From contig NZ_CP041191.1 in the NCBI RefSeq assembly GCF_006517275.1, positions 5,823,001 through 5,887,000 of the forward strand: a stretch of DNA of 64,000 nucleotides, given 5' to 3'. Made by a program: the position numbers and the translations under genes. Shown piece by piece: positions 21,328 through 30,869 of the stretch (within the stretch, counting starts at the first letter, position 1; each line of letters opens with the position of its first letter). This DNA comes from Labrenzia sp. PHM005 (lineage in GTDB: Bacteria; Pseudomonadota; Alphaproteobacteria; Rhizobiales; Stappiaceae). The notes beneath the pieces were generated by a model. That model made no database searches. It was given only the letters and a program-made list of their open reading frames with translations, and was not told the origin of the DNA.

Positions 21328-24240
21328 TTAAGCGGATACTGCTTCTGCGGCGGGCATCTTACGCAGGATTTTGGTGGCTTCGGCTGCGGACACGGCTTCA
21401 CCGAAGAAGAAGCCTTGCGCGAATTCACAGCCGAGCTGATAGAGTTCCAACGCGTCATTTTCGCTTTCCGCGCCTTCAGCGACAACCGACATGCCCAAGT
21501 CATGCCCCATGGCCACCATCGTGCGCAAAAGCACTGGCCGTGCAGCAGATCCGTCCGGTTTGACGAAAGTCTGGTCAATCTTGATCGTGTCGAACGGGAA
21601 CCGCTGCAAATAAGACAAGGAGGAATGTCCAGTTCCAAAGTCGTCCAGCGACAGGCCAGCTCCCAGGCTGCGCAAACGCTCCAGGACTTTGGCCGAATAC
21701 TCCGGATTGGACATGACCAGAGATTCAGTCAATTCCAGTTTCAAGGTGCCGACTTCCAGCGAGTTCCGCGACAAAATCGCTTTCACATCGTTGATCAAAT
21801 CCTGCTTCAGAAGCTGGCGGGACGACAGATTGACCGATGCAAACAACGGATGCGGCAATGGGAACTCCCGCTGCCAATGAGCCAGCTGATTGGCTCCCTT
21901 GTCGAGCATATACATGCCAAGATCGTTGATCAGGCCAGACTGTTCTGCAATCGGAATAAATTCGGCCGGAGAAATCTTGCCGCGCTTGGGGTGGTTCCAG
22001 CGGGCCAGTACTTCAAAACCAGCAACCGACTGATCCTCCAAACGGATAATCGGCTGGAAGAACACACCGAGTGTTTCCTTCTTGATGGCGTCCCGCAGAT
22101 CCGTTTCCAGATCGACGACATTCTTTCCGAGCGGCCTAAGGATAGGCCGATAGACCTCCTGACGATCGCCGCCGAGGCGCTTGGCATGATTGAGGGCAAT
22201 TTCAGCATTGGTCAACATGTCTTCGACAGCCTGCTTGCCGCCCTCAAAGAAAGAGATACCGACCGAACAGGTCAGGAAAATCTCCCGATCGCTGAAGGTA
22301 ATGGGAGCACGCACCGCCTTACGCAGAGCATCGGCCAGCGCAACGATCCGGTCCGGTTCCTGCTCGGACAAAAGCATCAGGCCATATTGGTCGCTCGACA
22401 AACGGCCCAGAGTGTCCTGTTGGCCGATCAAGCGGCCAAGACGGCGCGCAACAGTCAAGAGAATGCTATCGCCAGCGGACAAGCCAATGCTGTCGTTGAC
22501 CTGTTTAAAGCGGTCCAGGTTGATGACAAGCACAGTTGGCTTGGCCGTTTCTTCAGCTTGCGAGCGGACGACGCTGGTTTTCAAACGGTCGACAAACAGC
22601 TCCCGGTTCGGCAAACCGGTGAGATTGTCATGGACGGCATCATGAAGAAGCCGCTCTTCAGCCGTCCGCTCTTCGGTCACATCGAGCAGTGTGCCGACAC
22701 AACGGATCACTTCACCGTCGGCGCCGACGATCGGCCGCGCACGCAGGCGGAACCAGCGGAAATGGCCATCTTCGGAGCGCAGGCGGAACGTTTGCTGGAT
22801 CTTGCCGCGCCGTTGGTCGATGACCGCATCGAGCGTTGCCCGGAACCGATCGCGATCCTGTGGATGAAGAATTTCCAGCCAATCCCGCGCCGGACCTTCG
22901 AGCATTCCACGTTTCAGATTTAATAGATTCTCGACCTCATTGCCGGTGAAGATCCGGTCACGGTCGATGTCCCAGTCCCAGATGATATCTCCGGATCCAG
23001 TCAAAGCGAGCGCTTTGCGCTCAACATCGGAGATAAGGCCCTGCGCAATGGCACCGCCAGCAAAGGCATGCTGCATCACCGTAAAGCCGATCAAGAGCAC
23101 GATTAGCACCAGACCACCACCGAGAGCCGGCTGGACAATGTCATTGGACAGACGGCCAGTTACGGTCATTGCCGCCCCGACCAACCAAGCGATCAAGAGG
23201 CACCAGGTCGGAATCAGCAAGATTGCCCGGTCGTAGGCCTGAAAGGCGAGCACTGCGATGGTAACAAAGCCGAGAAGACCAATGATTGCCAGCGACAGCC
23301 GGGCAATGCCAGCTGCAATCGATGGATCCCAGACAGCAACCCCCAACAGCCCCAAAAGCAGAATCAGGGTTGTCAGAGCCAAGTGGGAATAATGGATGTT
23401 CCAGCGATTGAGGTTCAAATAGGCATAAAGGAAGATGATCAAGCTGGCCGCGAGCATCACCTCCGCCGAGGCACGGGCCAGCTGGCTGCCGCCGCCTTCG
23501 AGGTTGAACACCATGCCCCAGAAACCGAAGTCGATGCACAAGTAGGCCAGCACAGACCAGGCCAGTGCTGCCGTTGCCGGAAACATGACGGTTCCCTTGA
23601 CCACAAACAGAATGGTCAGGAACAGAGCCAGAAGCCCCGAGATGCCAAGAATGATACCCCGGTAGAGCGAATAGGCGTTGACTGTTTCTTTGTAGACATC
23701 CGGTTCCCAAAGGCGGACTTCCGGCAAATTTGGCGTGGTCAGTTCGGCGACAAACGTCACCACAGAGCCCGGATCGAGCGTGACCAGGAAGACATCGGCC
23801 TCAAGGCTCTTCTGACGAGTCGGCGCAATGCCCTGGCTTGGCGTGATACTAGCGATCCGCGAAGAACCAAGGTCCGGCCAGAACAATTCCGACTTCACCA
23901 GCTTGTAGTTGGGTGCAACGATCAGCCGGTCGATCTGTTCGTCGCTGGTGTTGGCGAGTGCAAAGACCGCCCAATTGGTGTTCTCACCACTGCGCGAAGG
24001 CACCTCGATCCGCCGGACAATGCCATCGGCACCTGGCGCGGTCGACACCTGGAGGCGCGTCCCAGCGTCCCGATGAATGTCGATGGCCTTGGTGATATCA
24101 AGCGCCTCAACATCGAGCGGTACCGGGATCGGCTCGAGCGCAACCGCTGCGCCAGGCACGAGGACCGCTGCCAGAACAGCGGCAAAGAGGGCGGCGCTTC
24201 GAAGGAGATTAAGAAGATGGACCGGTAATGATATCGACAT
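21328..24240 (-). CDS. Membrane sensor with PAS, degenerate GGDEF and EAL domains
   Basis: About 970 residues. In order: a signal-like hydrophobic N-terminus, a periplasmic 7TMR-DISM-like sensing domain (about 30-190), about seven membrane segments (190-400), a PAS domain (about 425-540, WDWDIDRDRIFTG to VTEERT), a GGDEF domain (545-715) and an EAL domain (725-960). The GGDEF active site is degenerate, with SSDQY in place of GGDEF, so cyclase activity is unlikely. The EAL domain reads EVL instead of EAL but keeps the essential Glu, and it has LDDFGTGHSSL and the later Lys and Glu motifs, so c-di-GMP phosphodiesterase activity is likely. An ATG 10 codons upstream (24270) is the alternative start. 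Confidence 0.9.
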   Translation of the reverse strand: MSISLPVHLLNLLRSAALFAAVLAAVLVPGAAVALEPIPVPLDVEALDITKAIDIHRDAGTRLQVSTAPGADGIVRRIEVPSRSGENTNWAVFALANTSDEQIDRLIVAPNYKLVKSELFWPDLGSSRIASITPSQGIAPTRQKSLEADVFLVTLDPGSVVTFVAELTTPNLPEVRLWEPDVYKETVNAYSLYRGIILGISGLLALFLTILFVVKGTVMFPATAALAWSVLAYLCIDFGFWGMVFNLEGGGSQLARASAEVMLAASLIIFLYAYLNLNRWNIHYSHLALTTLILLLGLLGVAVWDPSIAAGIARLSLAIIGLLGFVTIAVLAFQAYDRAILLIPTWCLLIAWLVGAAMTVTGRLSNDIVQPALGGGLVLIVLLIGFTVMQHAFAGGAIAQGLISDVERKALALTGSGDIIWDWDIDRDRIFTGNEVENLLNLKRGMLEGPARDWLEILHPQDRDRFRATLDAVIDQRRGKIQQTFRLRSEDGHFRWFRLRARPIVGADGEVIRCVGTLLDVTEERTAEERLLHDAVHDNLTGLPNRELFVDRLKTSVVRSQAEETAKPTVLVINLDRFKQVNDSIGLSAGDSILLTVARRLGRLIGQQDTLGRLSSDQYGLMLLSEQEPDRIVALADALRKAVRAPITFSDREIFLTCSVGISFFEGGKQAVEDMLTNAEIALNHAKRLGGDRQEVYRPILRPLGKNVVDLETDLRDAIKKETLGVFFQPIIRLEDQSVAGFEVLARWNHPKRGKISPAEFIPIAEQSGLINDLGMYMLDKGANQLAHWQREFPLPHPLFASVNLSSRQLLKQDLINDVKAILSRNSLEVGTLKLELTESLVMSNPEYSAKVLERLRSLGAGLSLDDFGTGHSSLSYLQRFPFDTIKIDQTFVKPDGSAARPVLLRTMVAMGHDLGMSVVAEGAESENDALELYQLGCEFAQGFFFGEAVSAAEATKILRKMPAAEAVSA

Positions 24241-24271
24241 GGTGCGAAGAACTACCGGTTTGAAGCACATG

Positions 24272-24910
24272 TCACAAGAAATCTTTCAAAATTCCCTCAA
24301 CTACCGGCGTCAGCGTTCTGGGGCGCGCTGCAAAATCTTCAGACAAACAGGCCAAAAGCAAGTGATCCTGCCAAGAACCGTTGATTAACAGATAGTTGCG
24401 GGCATACCCTTCGCGGTTGAACCCGACGTTTTCGAGCAGCCGGATGGACGGTGTGTTGGTTGGAATGCACGCCGCCTCGATCCGGTGAAGGTTTAAAACG
24501 TCGAAACAAAACGGCAAGATCATGGCAACAGCGGCCGACATATGCCCTTTGCCCGCATGGCGCTCGCCCATCCAGTAGCCAAGAGTGGCCGACTGACTGA
24601 CCCCGCGCCGGATGTTGCTCAGCGTCAGACCGCCGAGCAATTCGTCATTTCGGGCATTGAACAACAGGAACGACAGGCTGCGCCCTTCTTTGCGGTCTCG
24701 GGCATAACGCCGCAGCCGGCGCCGGAATCCGGATTTGGTCAGATCATCGGACGGCCAGAGGGGTTCCCAAGGCGTCAAGAAGGCTCGGCTGTCGCTGCGA
24801 AGTACCGACCAGGCTTTGTAGTCCCCCATGATGGGTGGACGAAGGTAAAGGCCACCTGCTTCGATTAGAAGCTCGGCGTCGGGGGGTGGACCTGGGCGGA
24901 GCAATGACAA
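24272..24910 (-). CDS. GNAT N-acetyltransferase, RimJ-like
   Basis: A 212-residue GNAT-fold acetyltransferase of the RimJ/RimL type. LYLRPPIMGDYKAW is the first strand and helix, ATLGYWMGERHAGKGHMSAAV carries the acetyl-CoA pyrophosphate loop, and LHRIEAACIPTNTPSIRLLENVGFNREGYAR is the hallmark of the ribosomal-protein alanine N-acetyltransferase group. The true target may be ribosomal protein S5 or another amine. A TTG start at 24910 is chosen over a frame beginning inside the M16 peptidase gene because GGGGAGGGGGAC sits just upstream. It is the third gene of the thrC, M16, GNAT run. Confidence 0.88.
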   Translation of the reverse strand: MSLLRPGPPPDAELLIEAGGLYLRPPIMGDYKAWSVLRSDSRAFLTPWEPLWPSDDLTKSGFRRRLRRYARDRKEGRSLSFLLFNARNDELLGGLTLSNIRRGVSQSATLGYWMGERHAGKGHMSAAVAMILPFCFDVLNLHRIEAACIPTNTPSIRLLENVGFNREGYARNYLLINGSWQDHLLLACLSEDFAARPRTLTPVVEGILKDFL

Positions 24911-24929
24911 GCCAGTCCCCCTCCCCGCC

Positions 24930-26219
24930 TTACATAGATGCTGCCTGCTGAACCGGCGCTTGCTGCAGGCGCGCTGCCAGTTCATCAGCGGTCATAATGC
25001 CGTCCACGGGACCAATCGCTGTGAGCGTTGGCGTGGTGCCGACAAAGGTGTCATAGGCAACGCGCCGGACATCAGCAGCCGACACAGCTTCAATCTTCGC
25101 CGAAATCTCATCCGGAGCCAGCACCCGGCCATGAACCAGGATCTGCCGGGCGATCTGGCCGGCACGAGCAGCTGGGCTTTCCAAGGCCATCATCAAACCG
25201 GCACGGATCTGTGCCCGTGAGCGGGCGATCTCGTCATCGGTGATCGTGTGAGCCGCGGACACAAGCTCGTCGGCGATCATCGGCATCAATGCCCCAAGGT
25301 CCTCATGGCTGGTCGCCGCGTGGATGCCAAACAGACCGGTGTCGGAAAACGCCCAATGGAAGCTGTAGATCGCGTAACACAGGCCGTGTTTTTCTCGGAT
25401 TTCCTGGAACAGGCGGGAAGACATACCGCCGCCTAATACAGAGGCCAGGATCTGGATGGCATAGTAGTCCTTGGCCTTGTAGGGGCGGCCTTCAAAACCA
25501 ATCAGAACCTGCGCTTCCATCAGGTCTTTGTTGAGCAGCTTCTCACCGCCAGAGTAGCGGGCTGCCGGATCTGGAGCCGCTGGTTCGCTGTTGATGCCGG
25601 CAAATTTCTCATTTGCAAGCGCGACCAACTCAGCGTGGTCTACGGCACCGGCGGCAGCTAGAACCATGTCCGGTGCCCGGTAGCGATCAGCAAGGTAATT
25701 GTTCAGGTTGTCACGACCGAAACCGCTTACAATCTGGGGCGTCCCCAGGATCGGACGGCCAATCGCCTGATCGGGCCAGGCCGTTGCCTGGAAGAGATCA
25801 AAGGCCTGATCTTCCGGGGCATCATTGGCTGCGCCGATTTCCTGCAAGATGACGTGCTGTTCCCGCACCAGTTCTTCGGCTTCAAAGGTGGAGTTCTGCA
25901 GAATGTCGGCCAGAATATCAACAGCAAGCGGCATGTCTTCGGCCAGAATGCGCGCATAATAATTGGTGTGTTCGATGCTGGTAGAGGCATTCAACTCCCC
26001 GCCCACGGCTTCGATTTCTTCAGCGATCCCGCGGGCGGACCGAGTATTAGTGCCCTTGAACGCCATGTGCTCTAGAAGGTGCGTTATGCCGTTCTGATCG
26101 GCCGCCTCCGCACGTGAACCCGTTCGAATCCAAACACCCAATGCCGCGGTTTTCAAATGCGGCATCTGATCGGTGACGATCGTCAATCCATTGTCGAGAA
26201 CTGTTGTTTCTACCTTCAT
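24930..26219 (-). CDS. M16-family zinc peptidase (processing-peptidase-like)
   Basis: A 429-residue pitrilysin-family protein similar to the mitochondrial processing peptidase beta subunit and to bacterial YmxG. The inverted zinc motif HxxEH is intact (His47, Glu50, His51 in THLLEHMAFKGT), and EELVREQHVILQEI carries the distal Glu ligand. The C-terminal half has GGGMSSRLFQEIREKHGLCYAIYS, the conserved R/Y substrate-site block. Such proteins are commonly next to thrC in Alphaproteobacteria, as here with a 4-base gap. Substrates in bacteria are poorly known, probably small peptides or preprotein fragments. Confidence 0.95.
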   Translation of the reverse strand: MKVETTVLDNGLTIVTDQMPHLKTAALGVWIRTGSRAEAADQNGITHLLEHMAFKGTNTRSARGIAEEIEAVGGELNASTSIEHTNYYARILAEDMPLAVDILADILQNSTFEAEELVREQHVILQEIGAANDAPEDQAFDLFQATAWPDQAIGRPILGTPQIVSGFGRDNLNNYLADRYRAPDMVLAAAGAVDHAELVALANEKFAGINSEPAAPDPAARYSGGEKLLNKDLMEAQVLIGFEGRPYKAKDYYAIQILASVLGGGMSSRLFQEIREKHGLCYAIYSFHWAFSDTGLFGIHAATSHEDLGALMPMIADELVSAAHTITDDEIARSRAQIRAGLMMALESPAARAGQIARQILVHGRVLAPDEISAKIEAVSAADVRRVAYDTFVGTTPTLTAIGPVDGIMTADELAARLQQAPVQQAASM

Positions 26220-26223
26220 TCAG

Positions 26224-27630
26224 TTACACCCCCGCCCCGACGGCACGGGCATGTTTTTCAATATGCTGTTCCACCGCGCCCTGCTCCGCGGCCAGAACCT
26301 GCTGGCGCTCTTCGGCGAACATCATGTCTTTCAAATTCTCCGGCAAGTCTGGCCGGACACCGCTGGCTTTTTCAACCGCATCCGGGAATTTGGCCGGATG
26401 GGCCGTACCCAGGACCACCATTGGCGTTTGACCATCTTCATGAGACTTGGCCACATGCACACCAATGGCCGTATGCGGATCGAGCAGATACCCTGCTTCT
26501 TTCCAGAGCTCAGCAATCGTTGCTGAGGTTTCAGCCTCATCGCACCGCCCAGCCGCAAACACCTGACGCATTTCGGCAAGCGGTCCATCTTCAATGGTGA
26601 AGCTGCCGGACTGATTGAGCTGGTTCATCATCCGGCGGACGGTCTCGCCGTCGCGCCCGCAGACTTCCGACAGAAGCCGCTCGAAATTCGAGGACACCTG
26701 GATGTCCATGGACGGCGAGATCGTCGGCTGGACACCGCGCTTCTCATACCGGCCTGTTTCCAGGGTACGCGCCAGAATATCGTTCACATTGGTGGCTACC
26801 ACCAGCTTCTCAACCGGCAGGCCCATCTTCATGGCGGCATAGCCGGCGAAGATGTCACCGAAGTTTCCGGTTGGAACAGTGAAGGAGATTTTCCGGTGCG
26901 GTGCGCCAAGGGCAGCCCCCGCTACGAAATAATAGACGATTTGGGCCAGGATCCGAGCCCAATTGATCGAATTGACGCCGGACAGCGCGACCCGATCCCG
27001 GAACGGGAAATTGTTGAACATACCTTTGACGATGGCCTGGCAGTCGTCAAAATTGCCGGTCAGGGCAAGTGCATGAACATTGTCTTCCGTCGGCGTCGTC
27101 ATCTGACGGCGCTGAACGTTGGACACCCGGCCATCTGGGAAGAGAATAAAGATGTCCGTGCGCTCGCGCCCGCGGAAGGCTTCAATCGCCGCCCCGCCCG
27201 TGTCACCGGAGGTCGCTCCAACGATTGTCGCTCTCAGACCGCGCTCTGTCAGGACATAGTCCATCATGCGTCCGAGCAACTGCATGGCGACATCCTTGAA
27301 CGCCAAGGTCGGGCCATGGAACAGCTCAAGTACGTAGGTGTTGGACCCAGTCTGCACCAGCGGTGTAACGGCAGGATGCCGGAAGCTGGCATAGGAGTCT
27401 GCGATCATCGCTTTCAGGTCGGCATCGGGAATAGCACCGGCCACAAACGGGCTGATCACCTGAAACGCGACGTCTTCGTAAGGTTTTCCAGCAAACGACG
27501 CGATGGTGTCTGCATCGAACTGCGGCCAGATTTCCGGAAGATAGAGACCGCCATCACGAGCCAGTCCCTGAAGCAAAACGTCCGAGAATTCCAATACCGG
27601 TGCATCACCGCGCGTACTGCTGTATTTCAC
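26224..27630 (-). CDS. thrC: Threonine synthase
   Basis: A 468-residue PLP enzyme making threonine from O-phosphohomoserine, the product of ThrB. The PLP lysine is Lys112 in FHGPTLAFKDVAMQLLG. GATSGDTGGAAIEAFRG is the phosphate-binding loop. The N-terminal YSSTRGDAP and SFRHPAVTPL blocks are typical of the bacterial/yeast class without the plant SAM domain. It is the first gene of a minus-strand run with the M16 peptidase (4-base gap) and the GNAT gene. The 250 bases upstream hold no other gene. Confidence 0.97.
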   Translation of the reverse strand: MKYSSTRGDAPVLEFSDVLLQGLARDGGLYLPEIWPQFDADTIASFAGKPYEDVAFQVISPFVAGAIPDADLKAMIADSYASFRHPAVTPLVQTGSNTYVLELFHGPTLAFKDVAMQLLGRMMDYVLTERGLRATIVGATSGDTGGAAIEAFRGRERTDIFILFPDGRVSNVQRRQMTTPTEDNVHALALTGNFDDCQAIVKGMFNNFPFRDRVALSGVNSINWARILAQIVYYFVAGAALGAPHRKISFTVPTGNFGDIFAGYAAMKMGLPVEKLVVATNVNDILARTLETGRYEKRGVQPTISPSMDIQVSSNFERLLSEVCGRDGETVRRMMNQLNQSGSFTIEDGPLAEMRQVFAAGRCDEAETSATIAELWKEAGYLLDPHTAIGVHVAKSHEDGQTPMVVLGTAHPAKFPDAVEKASGVRPDLPENLKDMMFAEERQQVLAAEQGAVEQHIEKHARAVGAGV

Positions 27631-27880
27631 CGCGTCACTTCCCTTTGTATTTCCTGCCAGGCGCCAGACTTTTCAGGTCCTCTTGCGGATTGCAAAGCCT
27701 CACCCTACCCGAATTTCGTCCGGTTTTAAACAAACCAAGCCAACCAAGCGACTTACGCGTCATCCGGATTGGACGCAAGCCGCAGACAGGTAAAAAATGT
27801 CCGGATTCCGGCAAGGCTGTCGGTTACCAGACGCTGCGTGCCGCTGGATATCAGGCTTCGGGTGTCCCAATCACTTTGGG

Positions 27881-28477
27881 TTAAGCGTGGCCGGCTTCCG
27901 ACATTAGAAGCGCGGGATCGATGCCGAGACTGCCAAGTGCTTTGTGCCATTTGTGCTCCGAATCCGGGTCAAACAAGATGTCCGGATCTGCCGGGGCCGT
28001 CAGCCAGCCATTGGCCTGGATTTCATCTTCCAGCTGCCCCGGTGCCCATCCCGCATATCCAAGTGCCAGCATAGCTTGACGGGGACCAGTTCCTTCCGCA
28101 AGCGCGCGCAAGATCTCAAGGGTCGCAGTCAGACAAATACCATTATCGATCGCAAGCGTTGACTGATTCAGCTGGAAATCATCGCTGTGAAGGACAAACC
28201 CGCGCTCCACTTCGACTGGGCCACCCTTATAAACATTCATGCCACGCACTTGAGCCGGCAAACGGATGGCGTTGTCGTCGTCGACAATGTCGAGTTGAAT
28301 GAGCAGCTCTTCCAAGGACAGATGTTTGGCAACCTGATTGACGATCAGGCCCATAGCGCCCTGCTCGGAGTGGGAGCAGACATAAATGACCGAATGCTCG
28401 AAGCGGCTATCGCCCATGCTTGGCATGGCAATCAAAAATTGGCCTTCCAGGGTGTCTGTCGCTTCGGTTTCGGACAT
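27881..28477 (-). CDS. YqgE/AlgH (UPF0301) family protein
   Basis: A 198-residue protein of the UPF0301 family. [39 protein letters not shown] is the family N-terminal block (read in pieces here), followed by [17 protein letters not shown] and the C-terminal [17 protein letters not shown]. Function is not established; AlgH in Pseudomonas was linked to alginate regulation. The ATG at 28477 is preferred over a GTG two codons earlier because AAAGAGG is then properly spaced. It is divergent from the DsbD-alpha protein gene. Confidence 0.93.
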   Translation of the reverse strand: MSETEATDTLEGQFLIAMPSMGDSRFEHSVIYVCSHSEQGAMGLIVNQVAKHLSLEELLIQLDIVDDDNAIRLPAQVRGMNVYKGGPVEVERGFVLHSDDFQLNQSTLAIDNGICLTATLEILRALAEGTGPRQAMLALGYAGWAPGQLEDEIQANGWLTAPADPDILFDPDSEHKWHKALGSLGIDPALLMSEAGHA

Positions 28478-28665
28478 ACGCACCTCTTTGCATGATTGAC
28501 GCCCACCGCCTTGTGCATTGTCAGCATAGCCTCATTAAGTCCTGATGTTAACGACTGTTTGGGAGAACACCACAATTGAGGGTCACAATGGCGTCACGAG
28601 GAAATGACCGCTAAGCATCGCTAGATCTCATGACGGGCGGACAGACTTGGTGTAGCTGTTGTTTC

Positions 28666-29487
28666 ATGATGAAAATCTTTTATCTGCTGCTGGTGATGGC
28701 GCTCGGCGTCGTGCCCGCGCAAGCCGCCACGACCAATTGGACGTCCGTTCAAGGGGGAGCGGTTCGTCTGATTTCAGCTGGGCCTATTGAAGACGGCCAC
28801 TATCTGGCCGGGCTGGAATTCAGCCTTGAACCGGGATGGCATACCTATTGGCGTTATCCAGGCGAAGCCGGTATCCCCCCGCAGATCACGCTGACGGAAA
28901 AAGACAATTTGAGCTCCTATCAGGTGCTTTATCCAGTTCCGGAACGCTACAATGACGGGTTTTCCAATTCCATTGTCTATCACGATGGGATCGTGCTCCC
29001 GATCCGCATTTTCCCCGAAGATCCGGCGAAACCTGTTCGTGTTTCCATCGAGTTGTTCTTCGGGATCTGCAAAGAAATTTGCGTCCCGGGGGATGCTGAA
29101 CTCACCCTGGACCTTTCTCCCGGTACGGAGCCGGACACGCTCGCTTCCAAACTGATCAATCGGGACCTTGCTGCGGTTCCAGGGATCGCACCGGCCGGCC
29201 AGCTGGAAATCCGGAATGTCACCTTCGCGGACCCGGACAAAGGTTTTTTGAAAATAGAAGCTGCTGTGGGCAGCAGTGACGCCCCTGAGCTTTTTGCCGC
29301 AGGACCTTTGGGCTCCTATATCGGGCTTCCTGTCTTGAAAGCAGCCGGCAACGGCACCGCTCAGTGGCATCTTTCAACCAAGGGACTGACAACAACTGAC
29401 AGTGACAACAACTTGCGTCTTGTTCTCACCGCAAATGGCAATGCTCTTGAGTACCTTGCCCCGATCCAGCCGGATTGGATTCAATAG
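28666..29487 (+). CDS. Periplasmic DsbD alpha-domain protein
   Basis: A 273-residue exported protein. The signal peptide (KIFYLLLVMALGVVPAQA) is cleaved near residue 21. The rest resembles the N-terminal alpha domain of the thiol-disulfide reductase DsbD: FSLEPGWHTYWRYPGEAG, then PERYNDGFSNSIVYHDG, and a C-x3-C pair in ELFFGICKEICVPG. The transmembrane and thioredoxin parts of DsbD are missing, as is common for stand-alone alphaproteobacterial members that may relay electrons to periplasmic partners. Start choice: the ATG at 28666 or 28669 begins the signal peptide cleanly, while the longer frame adds a Cys-rich 12-residue leader. A peroxiredoxin gene follows in the same direction 121 bases later. 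Confidence 0.85.
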   Translation: MMKIFYLLLVMALGVVPAQAATTNWTSVQGGAVRLISAGPIEDGHYLAGLEFSLEPGWHTYWRYPGEAGIPPQITLTEKDNLSSYQVLYPVPERYNDGFSNSIVYHDGIVLPIRIFPEDPAKPVRVSIELFFGICKEICVPGDAELTLDLSPGTEPDTLASKLINRDLAAVPGIAPAGQLEIRNVTFADPDKGFLKIEAAVGSSDAPELFAAGPLGSYIGLPVLKAAGNGTAQWHLSTKGLTTTDSDNNLRLVLTANGNALEYLAPIQPDWIQ

Positions 29488-29496
29488 CGCTAGAGC

Positions 29497-29512
29497 ATTT
29501 TCAATTGAAAAT
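29497..29512. promoter_or_regulatory. Perfect 16-bp palindrome before the peroxiredoxin gene
   Basis: ATTTTCAATTGAAAAT is a perfect palindrome 96 bases upstream of the peroxiredoxin start and 9 bases after the preceding stop. It could be an operator or a member of a dispersed repeat. Confidence 0.4.
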
Positions 29513-29608
29513 AGTTTTGCCATTCCCCTCGACCTGTGCCGATATTCGCCCTATCTCAGCAGCGGGCTGACAACAGTCCGGTAGCAGTTTTCAGGAGGGA
29601 AGAATTTC

Positions 29609-30091
29609 ATGACACTCAAGGCTGGCGATCACCTACCCGATGCAACATTCAAAGTCATGACCCCAGATGGTCCTGGCGAAATGACGTCCAAAGACCTTTT
29701 CGGTGGCAAGACAGTCGTCCTGTTTGGGGTTCCAGGTGCGTTTACCCCAACCTGTCACATGAACCATCTGCCCGGTTTTGTGGAACATGCTGACACGCTG
29801 AAAAGCAAAGGTGTCGATACAATTGCTGTGGTTTCAGTGAATGATGTTTTTGTCATGGATGCTTGGCAGAAGTCCTCCAATGCCGGTGCCATTACGTTCC
29901 TTGCAGATACAGCTGCCGAGTTTGTGGAAGCTGCGGGCCTCGGACTTGGTCCTGCGCCGATCTTTGGCCATCTGCGCTCGCAGCGGTTCGCGCTTGTTGC
30001 CAAAGACGGCGAAATCACCTTCCTGGCGATCGAAGACAGCCCGGGCGATGCCACCAAAACTGGTGCGGCAGCCATTCTGGAAGCGCTTTAA
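29609..30091 (+). CDS. Peroxiredoxin, Prx5 type
   Basis: A 160-residue Prx5-like peroxiredoxin that reduces hydrogen peroxide and organic peroxides. The peroxidatic Cys49 lies in FGVPGAFTPTCHMNHLPGF, and the catalytic Thr46 and Arg (in HLRSQRFALV) are in place. VVSVNDVFVMDAWQ and ITFLADTAAEFVEAAGL are family blocks. No second Cys is present, so it is a 1-Cys type that needs an external thiol such as glutathione or glutaredoxin. AGGAGGG is well placed upstream. The last 4 bases overlap the convergent surf1 gene. Confidence 0.95.
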   Translation: MTLKAGDHLPDATFKVMTPDGPGEMTSKDLFGGKTVVLFGVPGAFTPTCHMNHLPGFVEHADTLKSKGVDTIAVVSVNDVFVMDAWQKSSNAGAITFLADTAAEFVEAAGLGLGPAPIFGHLRSQRFALVAKDGEITFLAIEDSPGDATKTGAAAILEAL

Positions 30092-30855
30092 TCCACTTTC
30101 GCTGAATGCTCTTTCTTACGCGGCCACAGAAGTGTTGCCGCGTAAGCGAGGAAAACTCCGATCAAGGTCGCGGCCAGGCCAAACCAAGTCAGGGCATAGC
30201 CCAGATGATCGTTTTTAAATCGCACCAGCGTTTCCCCGGCTTGCGGCAAACCGCCCGGCGGCGTGAACTGGCGTTCCGCATCGATGCTGAAAGGCGCTAG
30301 GCCTTTCAAATCCACACCCATGCTTTTGGCCATCGCGTCAGTATCACGCGCAAACCACATACGGGCGTTTAGATCCGGTTCCGGGGTCGTCCACACCGGC
30401 ACTTCGCTCAACCGTAACAGCCCGGTCAGAGTATGATCACCTGCAGGCGGTGTCAGCGCGATTTTCTTCTGATCTTCCGGCAACCCATATGGCAAGAACC
30501 CGCGATTGACGAGCACGGTCCAACCGGCATCGGTTTCAAAGGGGCTATAAACCATCTCGCCGGGACCACCGAAAGTGCCCACGGGGTCGGACAGTGAGAT
30601 GTAATAAAGGACGTGGTCGTCCTTAAACTGCCCGGTGACGGTTACCCGCCGATAGTCATCCAAATCCGACAATCTGCCCCAATCGGCCGGTGCCGGAGCA
30701 GCCACAGGGGTCGCTTGCAGCCCAGCTTCGACTTGCTCGATCAGGACTTCTTTTTCCGCCAGACGGCGGACTTGCCAGAAACCGAGATTAAGAAGGATCG
30801 TCAGGCCGACTATCGCGGCTAAGGACGGGATTACGAGCTTTCCGAAGCGGCCCAT
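30088..30855 (-). CDS. SURF1-family cytochrome oxidase assembly protein
   Basis: A 255-residue protein with two membrane segments at the ends (about residues 7-25 and 219-239) and a periplasmic loop, the layout of SURF1/Shy1. FWQVRRLAEKEVLI, the VTVTGQF block, VLVNRGFLPYG and the C-terminal NDHLGYALTWFGLAATLIGVF in pieces are diagnostic. In bacteria SURF1 delivers heme a to subunit I of aa3 oxidases. It is the last gene of the minus-strand cta operon, 14 bases after the DUF983 gene. Its stop overlaps the convergent peroxiredoxin gene. Confidence 0.95.
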   Translation of the reverse strand: MGRFGKLVIPSLAAIVGLTILLNLGFWQVRRLAEKEVLIEQVEAGLQATPVAAPAPADWGRLSDLDDYRRVTVTGQFKDDHVLYYISLSDPVGTFGGPGEMVYSPFETDAGWTVLVNRGFLPYGLPEDQKKIALTPPAGDHTLTGLLRLSEVPVWTTPEPDLNARMWFARDTDAMAKSMGVDLKGLAPFSIDAERQFTPPGGLPQAGETLVRFKNDHLGYALTWFGLAATLIGVFLAYAATLLWPRKKEHSAKVD

Positions 30856-30869
30856 TGGGCGTGTCTCAC

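Noticed and set aside
21415..22923. Long plus-strand open frame of about 500 codons
   Set aside because: It is antisense to the EAL/GGDEF gene, has no recognisable domain, and the minus-strand frame carries all conserved motifs.
26122..26131. GTTCGAATCC, like a tRNA T-arm
   Set aside because: Lies inside the M16 peptidase coding frame with no acceptor stem or anticodon arm around it. No tRNA was found in the window.
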